NCBI GenBank assembly: GCA_018806915.1 | Contig: JAGKQI010000097.1 | Span: 372,001 to 436,000, forward strand | Length of the DNA: 64,000 nt | Direction: 5' to 3' | Source of the DNA: Phytophthora colocasiae | Lineage: Eukaryota; Oomycota; Peronosporomycetes; Peronosporales; Peronosporaceae | Part shown: in pieces, positions 1-10,552 of the stretch | Layout of the letters: the number at the start of each line of letters is the position of its first letter | How positions within the stretch are numbered: position 1 is the stretch's first letter | Translations under genes and position numbers: made by a program | The notes under the pieces: model-generated | Databases searched by the model: none | Seen by the model: the letters and a program-made list of their open reading frames with translations, nothing else | What the model was told of the DNA's origin: nothing

Positions 1-1620
1 AACCAGCTGGTCACGTAATTGAGAGAGTAGCTCTGTTCCTTCCCGTATATAGACACCGGGTTCCAGATCCAATTCCTCATTCGTGACTCGCATGCACCGC
101 TCGTACTCGGCTCGGAGCTTTTCCACAGGGGTGCCTGGCATACGCTGGATTGGGATGTCCCATGAACAGTCTGTCGGATCCTCATCTCCCATGGACAGTT
201 CACCAGAAACACTCAGGGTGACTTCATCCTCGATAATGTTACTCGAAATTCCAAATGTGGTTCCAGAGTCTTTCGGAGATGTTTTCTCTGATGCCAATTC
301 TAGATCTCCGGTGTCCACACCGGTATCTCGGGTCTCCTCTTTTCCGGCATCCACCCAGTCATCTGTCTGCGTAGCCATATCCAAAGCGAAACGAACTCGT
401 TTTGTTCGTGGGACCGAAGTAGGCCTCGCAAACTGTACTCGAGCATTGTCCAGCCTTGGGCGCTGTAAGATCTTAGTTGGCCACGGGTATACCGGGTGAT
501 CCACACACGGAGGTTGAGGTATCAGATCCTCCAAGTCAGCTTCGGCCTTCAAGCGTCTCTTCGTCTCCGGTGACGGAGTGTTCTCCAGAATCAAAACTTC
601 CCAGTCACGGTAGGCTGCGGAGCCTGGCCGTACGAAGCGACCATGTCGTGGGAAAAATCCATACTCCACAATCCTTGCGACATCAGAAAATTCATTCACC
701 CAAGTATTCTTGTCAGAGATGTTCACCACGCGCACCGCCACAGGCCATGACCGGGCTGCATAAATCAGTTGATTCACCCAACGGTCTCCACGTCCCGCCC
801 ACACGACTTCTTGTTGTGGGTTCGTCGGACCATAATCAATGCGAACAACAAATTCTTCACCAGGTCTCAGAAGTACAGCTTCACTTGGTCTGATAGACCT
901 GTTCCTGCCGATATGATCACCAGGCTCCCAGCTGCACATCATCACCACGACTTCATCTGGCATAGATACCAGTCCCTCACGGACGCTGATCCTCAGACCA
1001 GCAGCGAACATGAATCCCATTCCCAATAGCACGTTTATACCTTCGCCGATATTCGCGACCCAGACATCAACAATGTAAACCACTCTCGGTCCGAGAGTCA
1101 GCTTGATCTCAGCACTGGCGCCAATGTACGTCGGAACTCCTCCTATACCGGACACCCTCGTTTGCTTGTGTGACTTGAGCCTGAGTCCGAGCTTACGCGC
1201 AAAGTCATAACTCAGGATGTTAATTGTCGCACCGGTGTCTAGGAGAATCTTGGTCCGATGATCATTGACAGCGCCATGCACCATAACCACATCACGCTTT
1301 GCAGGATCAGGGTAGTGATCTTCCCACCAGCCATAACATTCTCCGTCTTTCAGACGAAACTGGATTGTGTCGTCCGGAGGCGGTTCATTGTCCTTCGGAA
1401 AGTCCGGTGAACAGTCTCTCGGAAAGTCCGATGAACTGTCTCTCAGACGCGGAATTTCAGAAGACATGGCTGATTCTTGAGCTAAAGCGGTCATGCAATG
1501 TTGATTTTTAGGTTGGGTCGTTTTCAGCTCCGGTCCTACGTACACTAGAACACATAACTCTGGGGATGTGTCTTGCCCGGCGCGTTTCGGATCCCCATCC
1601 GACGGGCTTGCTAGTTTAAC
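1..1620 (-). CDS. Gypsy-like element 1: pol, aspartic protease region (partial)
   Basis: Open minus-strand frame from 1620 to the left edge (about 540 codons, no stop), so pol continues outside the window. It has no ATG of its own and lies in the -1 frame relative to gag, overlapping the gag stop. The retropepsin active site ILLDTGATINILS is near 1205-1245, followed by a GxNVLLGMGFM segment (about 960-1035) typical of the protease C-terminus. The rest is an acidic, repeat-containing linker of the kind seen before reverse transcriptase in oomycete Gypsy elements. It would release Gag and Pol proteins during particle maturation. No RT is reached inside the window. Confidence 0.85.
1611..1620 (-). 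promoter_or_regulatory. Candidate -1 ribosomal frameshift site at gag stop
   Basis: The minus strand reads GTTAAAC immediately followed by TAG, the gag stop. In the gag frame the codons are TTA AAC TAG; slipping back one base on the heptamer enters the open pol frame. GUUAAAC is an established -1 slippery heptamer in arteriviruses. Pol has no alternative start nearby. Whether a stimulatory pseudoknot follows was not tested. Confidence 0.6.
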
Positions 1621-2522
1621 TGTTTCCCAGAGTCAGCCTCGTCACCCAGGAGTTTCTCCAGTAGGTGATCCGGCAGGTCCTTCAGTGTACCTTGACGGGC
1701 TAGGTTCTTGAGGGATTCCAGGGTATTGATGTCTTCGCATGGTCTCCCAGAGTGCACCTTTCCGCAAACCTCACACGGCGGTACTCGGCACATCCTGCTC
1801 GGGTGACCTTTCTCCTGACATCTGTCACAGACAAGGTCTCTCCAGCAGTTCTCTTCTGAATGACCCGAGCGGCGACACTTCTCGCAGAACTTGTTCCAGT
1901 AGTCAGGGTTATCGCGCCGTGTCTGCTGGAAGTCTTGACCTGATGATCCTCGGGGAGACTGGGGCGGCGGTCGCCATCCCATGTTGTCCATGACCCGATA
2001 AACTTCGTTTGTCAGAGTCTGAGTCCAATCAGCACTACCAGGCGCCTGAGAGGCAGCTTGTACACCAGACGAAGATTGTACACCAGACATCACGCGATCA
2101 TGTTCTGACGACGAGGCTCTGGCATCCTTCTCTTGAGTTCTGGTGTCAGCGTCTTCATCATCCAAGCCATCTGAGTCTGCTTCTCCGGCGACGTAAGTCT
2201 TCCCCATACGCTTTGGCTTAAACTGTCCGCGTGGGAGATTGTCCGCTCGGAAGTCCCGATGTCTGGTGGTCGTAGTATCCTGATCAGCAGTTCGCCAGAC
2301 ATCTTCGTCCTGTTGCAGAGCGTATTCCAAGTCCGAGATACTCCTGAACTTCCGGCCCTGTAACGCGATCTTCAGACGCTCGTCCTTCAGCTTGGTGATG
2401 TACCTCAGAACATGTTTCTCCAGGCGTCTGGAGGATTTTCTGAAGTCCACTTCAGCTTTTCCAGCGGCCGAGTTCAGGCGATAAAAGAAGTCCAACGGAG
2501 TCTCGGAACTCTTCATTTCCAT
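1611..2522 (-). CDS. Gypsy-like element 1: gag C-terminal part with zinc knuckles
   Basis: 303-aa frame. The N-terminus (PLDFFYRLNSAAGKAE) is a retrotransposon Gag capsid-type segment. The C-terminal third has cysteine/histidine knuckles near 1770-1880: CEKCRRSGHSEENC (CX2CX4HX4C), then CDRCQEKGHPSRMC and a C-rich tail. These bind nucleic acid when RNA is packaged. The frame is continuous with the upstream gag ORF except for one TAG at 2586-2588, so the ATG at 2522 is probably internal. It ends at the frameshift heptamer leading into pol. Confidence 0.8.
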   Translation of the reverse strand: MEMKSSETPLDFFYRLNSAAGKAEVDFRKSSRRLEKHVLRYITKLKDERLKIALQGRKFRSISDLEYALQQDEDVWRTADQDTTTTRHRDFRADNLPRGQFKPKRMGKTYVAGEADSDGLDDEDADTRTQEKDARASSSEHDRVMSGVQSSSGVQAASQAPGSADWTQTLTNEVYRVMDNMGWRPPPQSPRGSSGQDFQQTRRDNPDYWNKFCEKCRRSGHSEENCWRDLVCDRCQEKGHPSRMCRVPPCEVCGKVHSGRPCEDINTLESLKNLARQGTLKDLPDHLLEKLLGDEADSGKQLN

Positions 2523-2585
2523 CGTGAAGTATCTCTCGGAGTATGATGACCGCGCCTTGCAATAGCGCCTGCGAAAATCCGATGA

Positions 2586-4649
2586 CTATTCCTTCCAGTC
2601 ACGGGAAACACTCTTCGGGAGTTGGTTGAACCAATCTCTGGCAGACACCGGGAGCTTCAGCTTGAGCTCTTGAATGCGGGTCTTGTTCGTCCATGCTCCC
2701 TGAGATGCCATGTTCACAAAGCGCTCCCACCAGTGAACTCGTTCTCGTAATGTCGCTCGGGGATCAAATTCTCCGATGATACTTGAGTTTATGAAGGGCC
2801 TCATGGTCAGCAAGATCGCTCCAGCTTGTCCATGGGACGCAGTCAGGTTGACGACCTCCGGAGGGTCCAGGTCATCGGACGACGAGTTACTGGAGTCCGA
2901 GCTTGAATCGCTGGAGCTTCCACCCGGGTCTGGGTCATTCCTGCGTCTTCCAGGCCTTCGAGGAGCGTCCCGGCTATCTTCAGAGCGTCGTTCGCTTGGT
3001 TTCCGGTGTCCATCGCGCCTGGGAGTCGCTGGGCGCCTTCCTTCAGTCTTGACCTCGGTCAGGGGAGCCGCTTGAGCCGTCTGGGTCGTCGTAGCGGCCA
3101 CGGTGACCGCGCCATGCCTTCCAGCCTTCGCGCGCTTGGTGTCGGTCGATCTCCGTAAGGGAAGAGGCGTATGGAAGGCCTCCGTCGTTTTAATGGGTGT
3201 AACCCTACCCCTACTGGCGACTCCTTCTGATCCCCTAACCCCAGGTGTGCAATCTCCCGTATCCCGACTGTTCACCAGAAGTCCGGTTGCCGGTTTAGGG
3301 TCATGTTCACTGGAGATCCGACTTGAAGTTGCTACTTCAGGGTGGGCGACCCTTTGAACTTGGGACAATGTTGCACGAAGGTTCCTCAATTCTGCGGCCT
3401 GGAAACGCTGCATGTTCTGGGAACTTTCCCGCTCCCTGTCGCGCTCCAACTCCATGTCGTGTTGTAAGGTCTCCATTTGCGAAATCCAGTCACGTTTCAG
3501 CTCGTCTGCCCAACGCGCACGTTCGGTTTCGTCCTCGGCTTCCCGTTGTTTCCAGCGATCTGCAAACTCGGTCTCCAGACGCTGTATGTCGGAAAACTGT
3601 TCACCAGAAACTTGTTCGTCGGAAAGCTGTCTCTCAGACGATTTCGAATGATACTTGGGCTTGGACTCTGACGCTTGACTCCGACGTTCTTCCAAGTCAT
3701 CCACGCGTCTCTGGGCTTTCAGTCTGGCGCTCTCAGACTCAAGTAGTCGGTCGGTGAGTTTCTGTATCTGCTGGCGCGTATCAAGTTCCCGTTGTTCACG
3801 TCGTTCACGCTCCATGGATTCCAGACGTTCTCTGGCCAGAAATTCCTTCTGCTCCTGTTCCATCCGACGCTGCCATTCCTGTTGCTGCCGCATAGCGTTC
3901 AATTCGATCTGCGCTGGGCCTGATCTCTGGGAACTTCGTGTGCGGCTTGACGCAACGGAGCTCAAGCGTCTGGAAGACACTTTCTGGTGATCCTCGCTCC
4001 TCAGGCTCTGATGTCTGCTCTGGTGGCTTCTCCCACGACTCGAGACGGACGATGATGGGGCTTCCGGCGTCCGGTGAACAGAATCTCTGGTAGACAACTG
4101 TCTCTCGGACTTCACTTCTGGAAACTCCGGCTTCTCTTCCAACATCTCGAAGTCATCGGGCTCCGACTTCACCGGCATCAGTGTTCGTGTCACGTGGATT
4201 CCCATAGATTCTCCGGCGAGCATTCCTCTGGCTTCAGCACCTTGGGCGATCATCGCCACACCTCCGACAGACAAAGGCATATGTGCAGACGCCCCTCGAC
4301 TCATACACATCAGCGACGAGTCTGTGGAACTTCCACGAGAGGTCTGGAGTCCCGACGAGTGGTCATCAGACGTACGCGAGGTCCCAATGACACTTGGCAC
4401 AGGCGCATCAGTCGTCAGAGAGCTACCTCGATCTTCAGACATTGGCACACCAGACTCCAAACGAGTGCTATCAGAGTGACTCTCGTATACCGGAAGCGAA
4501 CTTAGGGACGGCGTCGACAGTGCAGATGGTGTCGACGAGACTTGCGGGCGTGGCGGACCATGTTGCAGGCGCTTGGACTGCGGCGGTTCTCCACTGCTGG
4601 ACCCGTCAGAACTATGTGTGACTCTGAGTCCGGTCACCCGGAGTCTCAT
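2586..4649 (-). CDS. Gypsy-like element 1: gag N-terminal part, coiled-coil
   Basis: 687-aa frame. It is Ser-rich and acidic at the N-terminus, followed by a long charged coiled-coil rich in E, R and Q (about residues 250-430), a basic linker, a Ser/Asp run (SSSDSSSDSSNSSSDD), and a capsid-like end around WWERFVNMASQG and WFNQLPKSVSRDW. It stops at TAG (2586-2588) in the middle of the capsid homology region. The same frame stays open for 20 codons and runs into the zinc-knuckle ORF. The simplest reading is one gag gene of about 1,000 codons with a nonsense change. Many short SGE/SDE/SED runs come from a degenerate short DNA repeat also seen at 6955-7215. Confidence 0.7.
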   Translation of the reverse strand: MRLRVTGLRVTHSSDGSSSGEPPQSKRLQHGPPRPQVSSTPSALSTPSLSSLPVYESHSDSTRLESGVPMSEDRGSSLTTDAPVPSVIGTSRTSDDHSSGLQTSRGSSTDSSLMCMSRGASAHMPLSVGGVAMIAQGAEARGMLAGESMGIHVTRTLMPVKSEPDDFEMLEEKPEFPEVKSERQLSTRDSVHRTPEAPSSSVSSRGRSHQSRHQSLRSEDHQKVSSRRLSSVASSRTRSSQRSGPAQIELNAMRQQQEWQRRMEQEQKEFLARERLESMERERREQRELDTRQQIQKLTDRLLESESARLKAQRRVDDLEERRSQASESKPKYHSKSSERQLSDEQVSGEQFSDIQRLETEFADRWKQREAEDETERARWADELKRDWISQMETLQHDMELERDRERESSQNMQRFQAAELRNLRATLSQVQRVAHPEVATSSRISSEHDPKPATGLLVNSRDTGDCTPGVRGSEGVASRGRVTPIKTTEAFHTPLPLRRSTDTKRAKAGRHGAVTVAATTTQTAQAAPLTEVKTEGRRPATPRRDGHRKPSERRSEDSRDAPRRPGRRRNDPDPGGSSSDSSSDSSNSSSDDLDPPEVVNLTASHGQAGAILLTMRPFINSSIIGEFDPRATLRERVHWWERFVNMASQGAWTNKTRIQELKLKLPVSARDWFNQLPKSVSRDWKE

Positions 4650-4698
4650 GATCAGCTGTCGTCCTTGTAGGTCAGCATTCTCATCGCGTAATATACCA

Positions 4699-5802
4699 TC
4701 AGCTTCGCCTTGACTTGCCTGCTTTTGTGTCTTCTGGGAGTCGATTGACCTGCGACCTGGCGGTCACAATGGCCCACTCAACCAGTTCTTCAGCAAGTCG
4801 GCTCTGAAGCTCCGTCGCCACACTGCGCACTTGAGGCTCGAAGATAGCAGACGCTTGGGTCTGAGACCACCTCGGTAGCAGATTCTGGAACGCGAATCCT
4901 GCTTCATACAGCATCGTCTGAAGGACAGCGACGCACTCAGGTGCCGTCAGAGTACTCATCGAGATCTCGACGTACGACAAGTCTTGGATTCGGCCAAAAC
5001 TATGGCGCCTCAAGCAGAACTCCGATATCCACATGTCTTCGGGGAATACTGAAGAACACCGCCACTTGATGTAGTCGCCCGTCGCTGCCGCAGCCTTCTG
5101 AAAGACATTTGCGTCAGGCTTCGCTGTTCGCCAGGCGTATTCGACGTTCGGCGGAACAATTCTTCCAGCGTCCATGTCCCTCCAGCGGCGGAACTCACGG
5201 CATACGTACTTCAGGGCACGTTCTCCATCCAGCGAATCGGCCCTCCCAGACTCATCAGACGGTGTCTTCAGAGAATCTTCGGACTTCATCGGCGTGTCAT
5301 CAGACATCGGAGTGTCTTCGGACTTTAGAGTCTTCGAGACACGTTCATCAACCAGTCCGGGTTCCGTCTTCACTTCTCCCACGGACTTCCCAGAAGCCGT
5401 CGACTCAGAACACAAGTCAATGACCTCCGGGGACTCAACCACGTCGGCGCCTCCCTCAGACGCCTCATCACTACCCTCACGGGCAGTGGCCACCTCGTCA
5501 CCAGAAGCTTCAGCTTCGGACGGACCTTCCTCAGAACCTTGTTCGCCAGACACATCGGGTGTCTTTTGGGCTTCAGGCTCCGCAGCAGGCTGGTCTTCGA
5601 CCGTCGGTTCCGGGACGTTCACCTCCTCGGCTGCTTCCTTTTCACGTGCAGCCTTCCTCTTCTCGCGTGCCGCCTTCTGAACAGCATCCAAGTCGGGTTG
5701 TTCGTCGGGCGGAAGACCTTGAAGACGCTTCGACTGACGTGTCGCCACACTGCGACCACCGCGTCCCCGACGTCCTCCTCTCGTAGTTCCATGTGAAGCC
5801 AT
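4699..5802 (-). CDS. Gypsy-like element 1: upstream ORF1, unknown function
   Basis: I chose the ATG at 5802 (MASHGTTRGGRRGRGG), giving about 367 aa; the frame is open further upstream to 5913. The N-terminus is an RG-rich basic patch, then a long acidic, Ser/Glu-rich disordered region with repeated SED/SDD units. The C-terminal half is folded-looking (RRWRDMDAGRIVPPN, WRCSSVFPEDMW, hydrophobic helices). It sits 5' of gag, and its end overlaps the open upstream extension of the gag frame in a +1 register. I recognise no domain. It may be an extra structural protein of the element. Identity as part of the element is inferred from position and shared repeat style. Confidence 0.5.
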   Translation of the reverse strand: MASHGTTRGGRRGRGGRSVATRQSKRLQGLPPDEQPDLDAVQKAAREKRKAAREKEAAEEVNVPEPTVEDQPAAEPEAQKTPDVSGEQGSEEGPSEAEASGDEVATAREGSDEASEGGADVVESPEVIDLCSESTASGKSVGEVKTEPGLVDERVSKTLKSEDTPMSDDTPMKSEDSLKTPSDESGRADSLDGERALKYVCREFRRWRDMDAGRIVPPNVEYAWRTAKPDANVFQKAAAATGDYIKWRCSSVFPEDMWISEFCLRRHSFGRIQDLSYVEISMSTLTAPECVAVLQTMLYEAGFAFQNLLPRWSQTQASAIFEPQVRSVATELQSRLAEELVEWAIVTARSQVNRLPEDTKAGKSRRS

Positions 5803-5916
5803 CTTGAATATAGACGCTTGACAGGAAACCCTCTTCTCAAACTCTCTTAGATCCGGTGATATCACGATACCAAGATCCGGGCACGCGCACCAGTTGTCGC
5901 GAAGTCGGTGCAACTT

Positions 5917-6651
5917 TTACCGCGGTGCAGGGGCGTACAGTGAACCTGGAAGTGTGACTACCGGTAATGATACCAGAGTCGCACAGCAAGGTGGGCGTGT
6001 GTTACCTTGTGCTGTCCTCGTAGGTTCGTTGTCTTGGTAATGAGACCCTCGCCGGGGTCGTGAGAGTGTTGGTGAGAGTGGGGGTTCCTTGCGTAGACCG
6101 TCGGATGTCACAGGAGCGCTTGGGAGTCGAACGTTTTCCGGTGAACACTTGTGTACACCAGAGATTTCTGAAGGCAAAAGAGAAATTAATACAATGGGAA
6201 GTCCTGTCACTAGACTTCCGAGATAACCGCAATATAGAGCTCCGATATACAAATATGTAGCTGCTCTTATTCTTTCCTGGCCCTTGAGCAGTGGGCTAGT
6301 TCTCCAGGTCAACTAGGGAAATGTTCACCAGACACCTGGTCTGTCTGGTATTCCCGTAACTTTCGCGCACCACCCTCTAATATATAGAGGGAAAATAAAC
6401 CAATACTCTATCAGTTATATAACAGTCTACCGAGCGTCTTGAGAGCGACTGTCTAGCTCCCAAAACCTGTCCAAACGTACAATATGAAATGGGCTACCGC
6501 TAGAGACAAGACAAACGACCCAACTAGTAAATGGAATAGGTGAGTCCTCTCAGGTCTCTTCGTTGCGCTGATCTCCACCTAAAGGGGCTTGATAGGTGAG
6601 AGATCACACAACTCAAAGCTTTGTTGTGGCCTAATACTTACAAGAAGCAGC
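5917..6651 (-). repeat. Probable 5' LTR and leader of element 1
   Basis: No ORF is supported here. On the minus strand a possible LTR starts near 6651 with TGTAAGTATTAGG and includes AT-rich TATA-like stretches near 6380-6420. A possible primer-binding site TGGTATCATTACCGG lies at 5961-5975, sharing its first eight bases with the common initiator-Met PBS. The partner LTR is outside the window, so the boundaries are unproven. Confidence 0.3.
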
Positions 6652-6954
6652 AGGCAGATAGACTTGTTTGTGACAAGGTAAATTGAACTCTGGTTACATA
6701 TCTCGTATCTCTCTGTCTTCTATCTTCCATATTCTCATATACACTTGGTCTCAGTATAACTCAGGAACTTTCACTTGGGCTCACTATGGTAGTCGGTACA
6801 GCGGATCTTGTTGAGTCGACACCTAATGATGTCATTACAGGGATGAGCGGGTTGCGTTTCACTTGATTGCGTGAGGTCGTGTTGGGTACACTTGGTTTCA
6901 GTATGGGGTGGACTTCGGAGTGTCAGAGTCTGGTATCCTGTTCTTCAGGGTCTG

Positions 6955-7215
6955 GATCATGTGCGTCGGAGACATGTTCATCGGAACCATGCACTCCGGA
7001 ATCATGTACATCAGAGTCGTAATACCAGAGTCATGACACTTGGGTCTGGTCATCGGAGTCTTGTACGTCTGAGTCTGTTCATCGGAAACTGGTGATGTCT
7101 GGAATATTGGTTGTATAAGCCGGACACATCAGACTTGTTCACCAGAATCATGTTCGTCGGACTCATGTACGTCGGACTTCATATACGTCAGACTCATGTA
7201 CGTCAGACTTCATGG
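6955..7215 (+). repeat. Degenerate ~15-bp tandem repeat array
   Basis: At least twelve imperfect units approximate RTCATGTWCRTCRGA, for example CATGTTCATCGGA, CATGTACATCAGA, CTCATGTACGTCGGA and CTCATGTACGTCAGA. The region is non-coding. The same word in the same DNA orientation recurs inside the antisense of the element 1 gag and pol ORFs (e.g. around 1395-1440, 2057-2090 and 3599-3640), so the array may be decayed coding repeat from a related element. From 7216 to about 7670 I see nothing further. Confidence 0.6.
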
Positions 7216-7669
7216 TGTGATATCAGAGTTTCCATTCGTGATACCAGAAATCCATGAGTGTTTTCAGGGTGCGGAGCACGTATGCTACAACGCACGAAGT
7301 CCAATTGGGATATGCGCGGGGTGCGCTACGTCCGGTGCGCGATACTTGGTATCTTGTGGGTAAAATTGTATTCCTTGAACCATCATCGTCACACAGGACG
7401 GCAACGGGATGAGGTCTCTCAGAGATACATTCTTCTGAGAGACGTTCTGCCAACCTTTAGGCACTCATCGTCGGGGAATGTCCGGCGATCAGACTGAGTG
7501 TTGTTGCCTCTCGGAGTTTGTGCACTTTTCCGAGGAACACTTCTGATCTCTTGGGCCCCTTTGCAGTACAGGTGAAGGTTCATATATACAGCAGTTTTCT
7601 TCCACAGATCCATCATATTGTCGCACGGGACATAGCCTCGTCCCACATCTCCCTTTCTCCCATAATCCA

Positions 7670-9488
7670 GTGTATATCCAATCACATCACAGCGTAACGT
7701 CCATATCCACTCGAAAATTCGTAATTAGCAACGTGTCAAATACATGTAAGTTGCATACGTATACTGCTAGTCCCAGAGTTGATGAGCTCTCTCGTTCGGG
7801 TGCGGAGGTGGCCTTGGATCTCAAGGAAGGAGAATCCAGGGGGTATTGGAAATATCACACACCAGGAAAATGGTTCCGCCAAGCCAATATTTCAGGCAAG
7901 ATCAATCATGAGAAATCGATCTTGCTCCTGGACACTGGCGCCAAGGTATCCATCTTGGATACCGCCTTTGCTCGTAAGGTTGGGTGCCATTTTGACACTA
8001 GTCAGAAACAGGAGTGCGTTGAGATCGGAGATAATGTGTACACCACCGAGGGAGAACGCGGGTCAAGATCACGCTTGCGGGATATCTGGATATTTTTTTC
8101 GATATATGGATTGGGGATCTATCCGGACAAGATGCGATCCTGGGTATGGATTTCATGATCCCGGATGGGGTCCGGATGGATCTAGCGAAGGGATCGATGT
8201 GCTTACCTCGTAAGAGATTGTATGGGGAGAAGGTGAGATCAGTCAGACTGGAAGAAGACCTGCATATCCCAGTCGGGGAATCCGAAGAGATCGCATCAAG
8301 AGTAAACTATCGGCGACGGAGAAATTGTGGGTGACTAGAGGTGATCGATGGGTACCCACTGTGGTAGATGGACCTGGCCGAACGCGACACTTAGTGATCA
8401 CGAATCTGGGCGAGAAGATTTTACGATTGGATCACCGATTACATGTCGGGATGGTGCTTGATCCAGAAAAAGTCCCTCGATTCCCCGATTGTGTCGGTCG
8501 GAATTACATGGAATGGCAGTATCTGGCTCTGGAAGCGACAGTGGAGGCAAGGCCAAAACCTCAGGAAACCGTTGAGGCCCCCTTGCCAGCAGTCGAACGA
8601 CCAGCTTACGCTACGCCGCGATCCATACTCCGTCAAGGCAGAACTACCAGGATCGACCGCGATCCTGCGTCAATATTGACTTTGGAGGATCGGTCAACAA
8701 CTCGACCAACTAATGCGGCCGATCTCATGACCACTCCACCGATCACGATCAGTCCCGATAGGGCCCTGAGTGGCGAAGCTGGGGGCGGTGAGACGAAGGA
8801 GAGCTTGCCAGATCAGGCCCCTGACCAGACACGTGAAGAGAAGATCGAAGCGAAAGCGGAAATTCCAGATTTTAAATTCGAGATCAAGCCCGTATCCAAT
8901 GCTGATGACGTCCCCACGGTGGGGGACACCCCGATCCTGGCGCCTAAGGGCGACAAGCTTCGTGACCCATCAACGAATGAACCAGATCCGACATCCCCTC
9001 AAGAAATCGGGAACACCGATCAGGGCCATTTACACGAAGGCGGCGACTTTGCGGCCGAAGGTCTGACCGATAACCTCGCAGTAGTAGTACCGGAAGTCCA
9101 GATCTCCACCACTGAAGAGGTCAAGATCGAGGATCTACAAGTGGGAAGGCCAGGATCTGCCACCCCGGAGGAGATTGAGAAGCTTCGACAAATTATTTTG
9201 GAAGAAGCGACACCTCCTGATCGGGAAAGGAAACGCACTTCCTCCGGCGGTCAAGGGTGTCATATGTGATATCGACGTTGGAGATGCAAGACCAATCGTA
9301 CAACGAGTCCGAAGGTAGAGCCACAGTTCCGCGAGAAAGTATCGGATCTCATCAAAGGACTCCTAGCTGCCAAGATCATCCGGCCATCGACCTCGCCGTG
9401 GGCATCTCCGATCGTGGTGATCATCAAGACGACCGGTGTAGACATTCGGTTATGCATCGATTATCGACTGGTGAACGGTCTCACGGAC
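7670..9488 (+). pseudogene. Gypsy-like element 2: protease to N-terminal RT fragment
   Basis: Plus-strand pol remains. The protease active site is ILLLDTGAKVSILD (about 7915-7960), followed after frame changes by a GMDFMIPDGVRMDL segment (8140-8185). A 314-codon linker (8325-9269) is rich in D, E, T and P. The start of reverse transcriptase follows near 9320-9488 (GLLAAKIIRPSTSPWASPIV, LCIDYRLVNGLT). Frame breaks occur near 8050 and 9260. The RT stops abruptly at 9488, where the continuation is found inverted. No gag was recognised upstream. Confidence 0.75.
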
Positions 9489-10552
9489 ATTGTAGTTTAA
9501 CTCGTTCGTTTTTAGGGTTCGGCTGGCAAACGCGACCGGATGATAGATCTGGTCGTGTTCTTGCGTCAGCGCCACGGATATCGCCCACTCACTGGCGTAT
9601 ACGATCACCACAGGCGATTTCGCCGTATCGAAGCGACGGAGAACCGGAATCGACGCGATCTTGGTCTTCAAGGTCATGAACGCCCGGTGCGCTCTACTCC
9701 ACCTCTCATCACCTGCCGTGAGCTTCCGGACGGCTCCGACTTCACTCGGGCTGGAGGAAGACACCGCCCCCAGGTCAGGATCAAAGTTGTCATCGTCCTC
9801 CTGAACCGGTATATCTCGCGATCTCTCCCGCTCCGACCCGTGCGTTGCGGGATCCCGGGCGATCGGCTTCATTCCGTCAACGATTTTCCGTAGATCCGGC
9901 CACTTCCTTAGCTCGGCGAACTCCACTTCGCGGAGTTCATATAGAACTGATGCATAGATCGCGTAATCCTCAATGAACCGGCTATATTAATTCAAGCTAC
10001 CCAAGATCGACTGCATGGATTGGAGTGAACCTGGGAACGGTAGGTCCGTCAGGGATTTCAGGTCCTTCGGGATTTCCTCCAATCCGTCGATCGACACCTT
10101 GTGCCCCAGATATTCCACCTTATCCATGCCCCAAAACCTCTTTGCCACGCTGATCGAGAGGTTCCACTTGATCCGGCCGTGATCAGGATGTCGTCGATGT
10201 AGGATCTCCGTCCTAATACCGACGGGCGACCGGGATACTCTGGTGTCCCCGATTCGAACACATCTACAGAGCCTTCCGTGTTCCCCGATTGGGAGACCTT
10301 CAGAAATCCATAGAGAGCGTTGTCCACAAGACGTTGGTAGATCTGCGGGGCGTCCTTCAGTCCGAAGGGCATGCGATTCCAATCGAAGAGGCCGAACGGT
10401 GTGATGAAAGCCGAGGTCGCGCGAGCTCGATCAGTAATCGATACAACCCAGAATCCACTGGCCATGTCTAGCGAACATTACCATAGAACCTTGTCGAGGT
10501 CTTCAAGCAAGTCATTGATCAGGGGCATCGGATAGATCATCAGCCTGGTGTG
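9489..10552 (-). pseudogene. Gypsy-like element 2: inverted RT and RNase H segment
   Basis: On the minus strand this begins exactly where the plus-strand RT stops (YPMPLINDLLEDLDK), continues through SITDRARATSAFITPFG and FGLKDAPQIYQRLVD, and carries the catalytic YIDDILI near 10190-10200. It then reaches the RNase H region (VVIVYASEWAISVALTQEHD, HPVAFASRTLKTNELNYN), with frame breaks near 10130 and 9950-9990. The RNase H ends at 9490-9500 against the inversion point. This is a within-element inversion of about 1.06 kb, so the polymerase is not functional. Confidence 0.8.

Noticed and set aside
1611..1640. GGGAAAC as the frameshift heptamer
   Set aside because: It is in the wrong phase for the gag frame (GGG AAA C); GTTAAAC is correctly phased and adjoins the stop.
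3103..5680. Several plus-strand ORFs of 80-170 codons
   Set aside because: All are antisense to gag and ORF1 of element 1, and Ser/Arg-rich because of the opposite Glu/Asp/Ser codons.
7223..7685. Two minus-strand ORFs of 76 and 88 codons
   Set aside because: No domain, no promoter, unremarkable length for random sequence.
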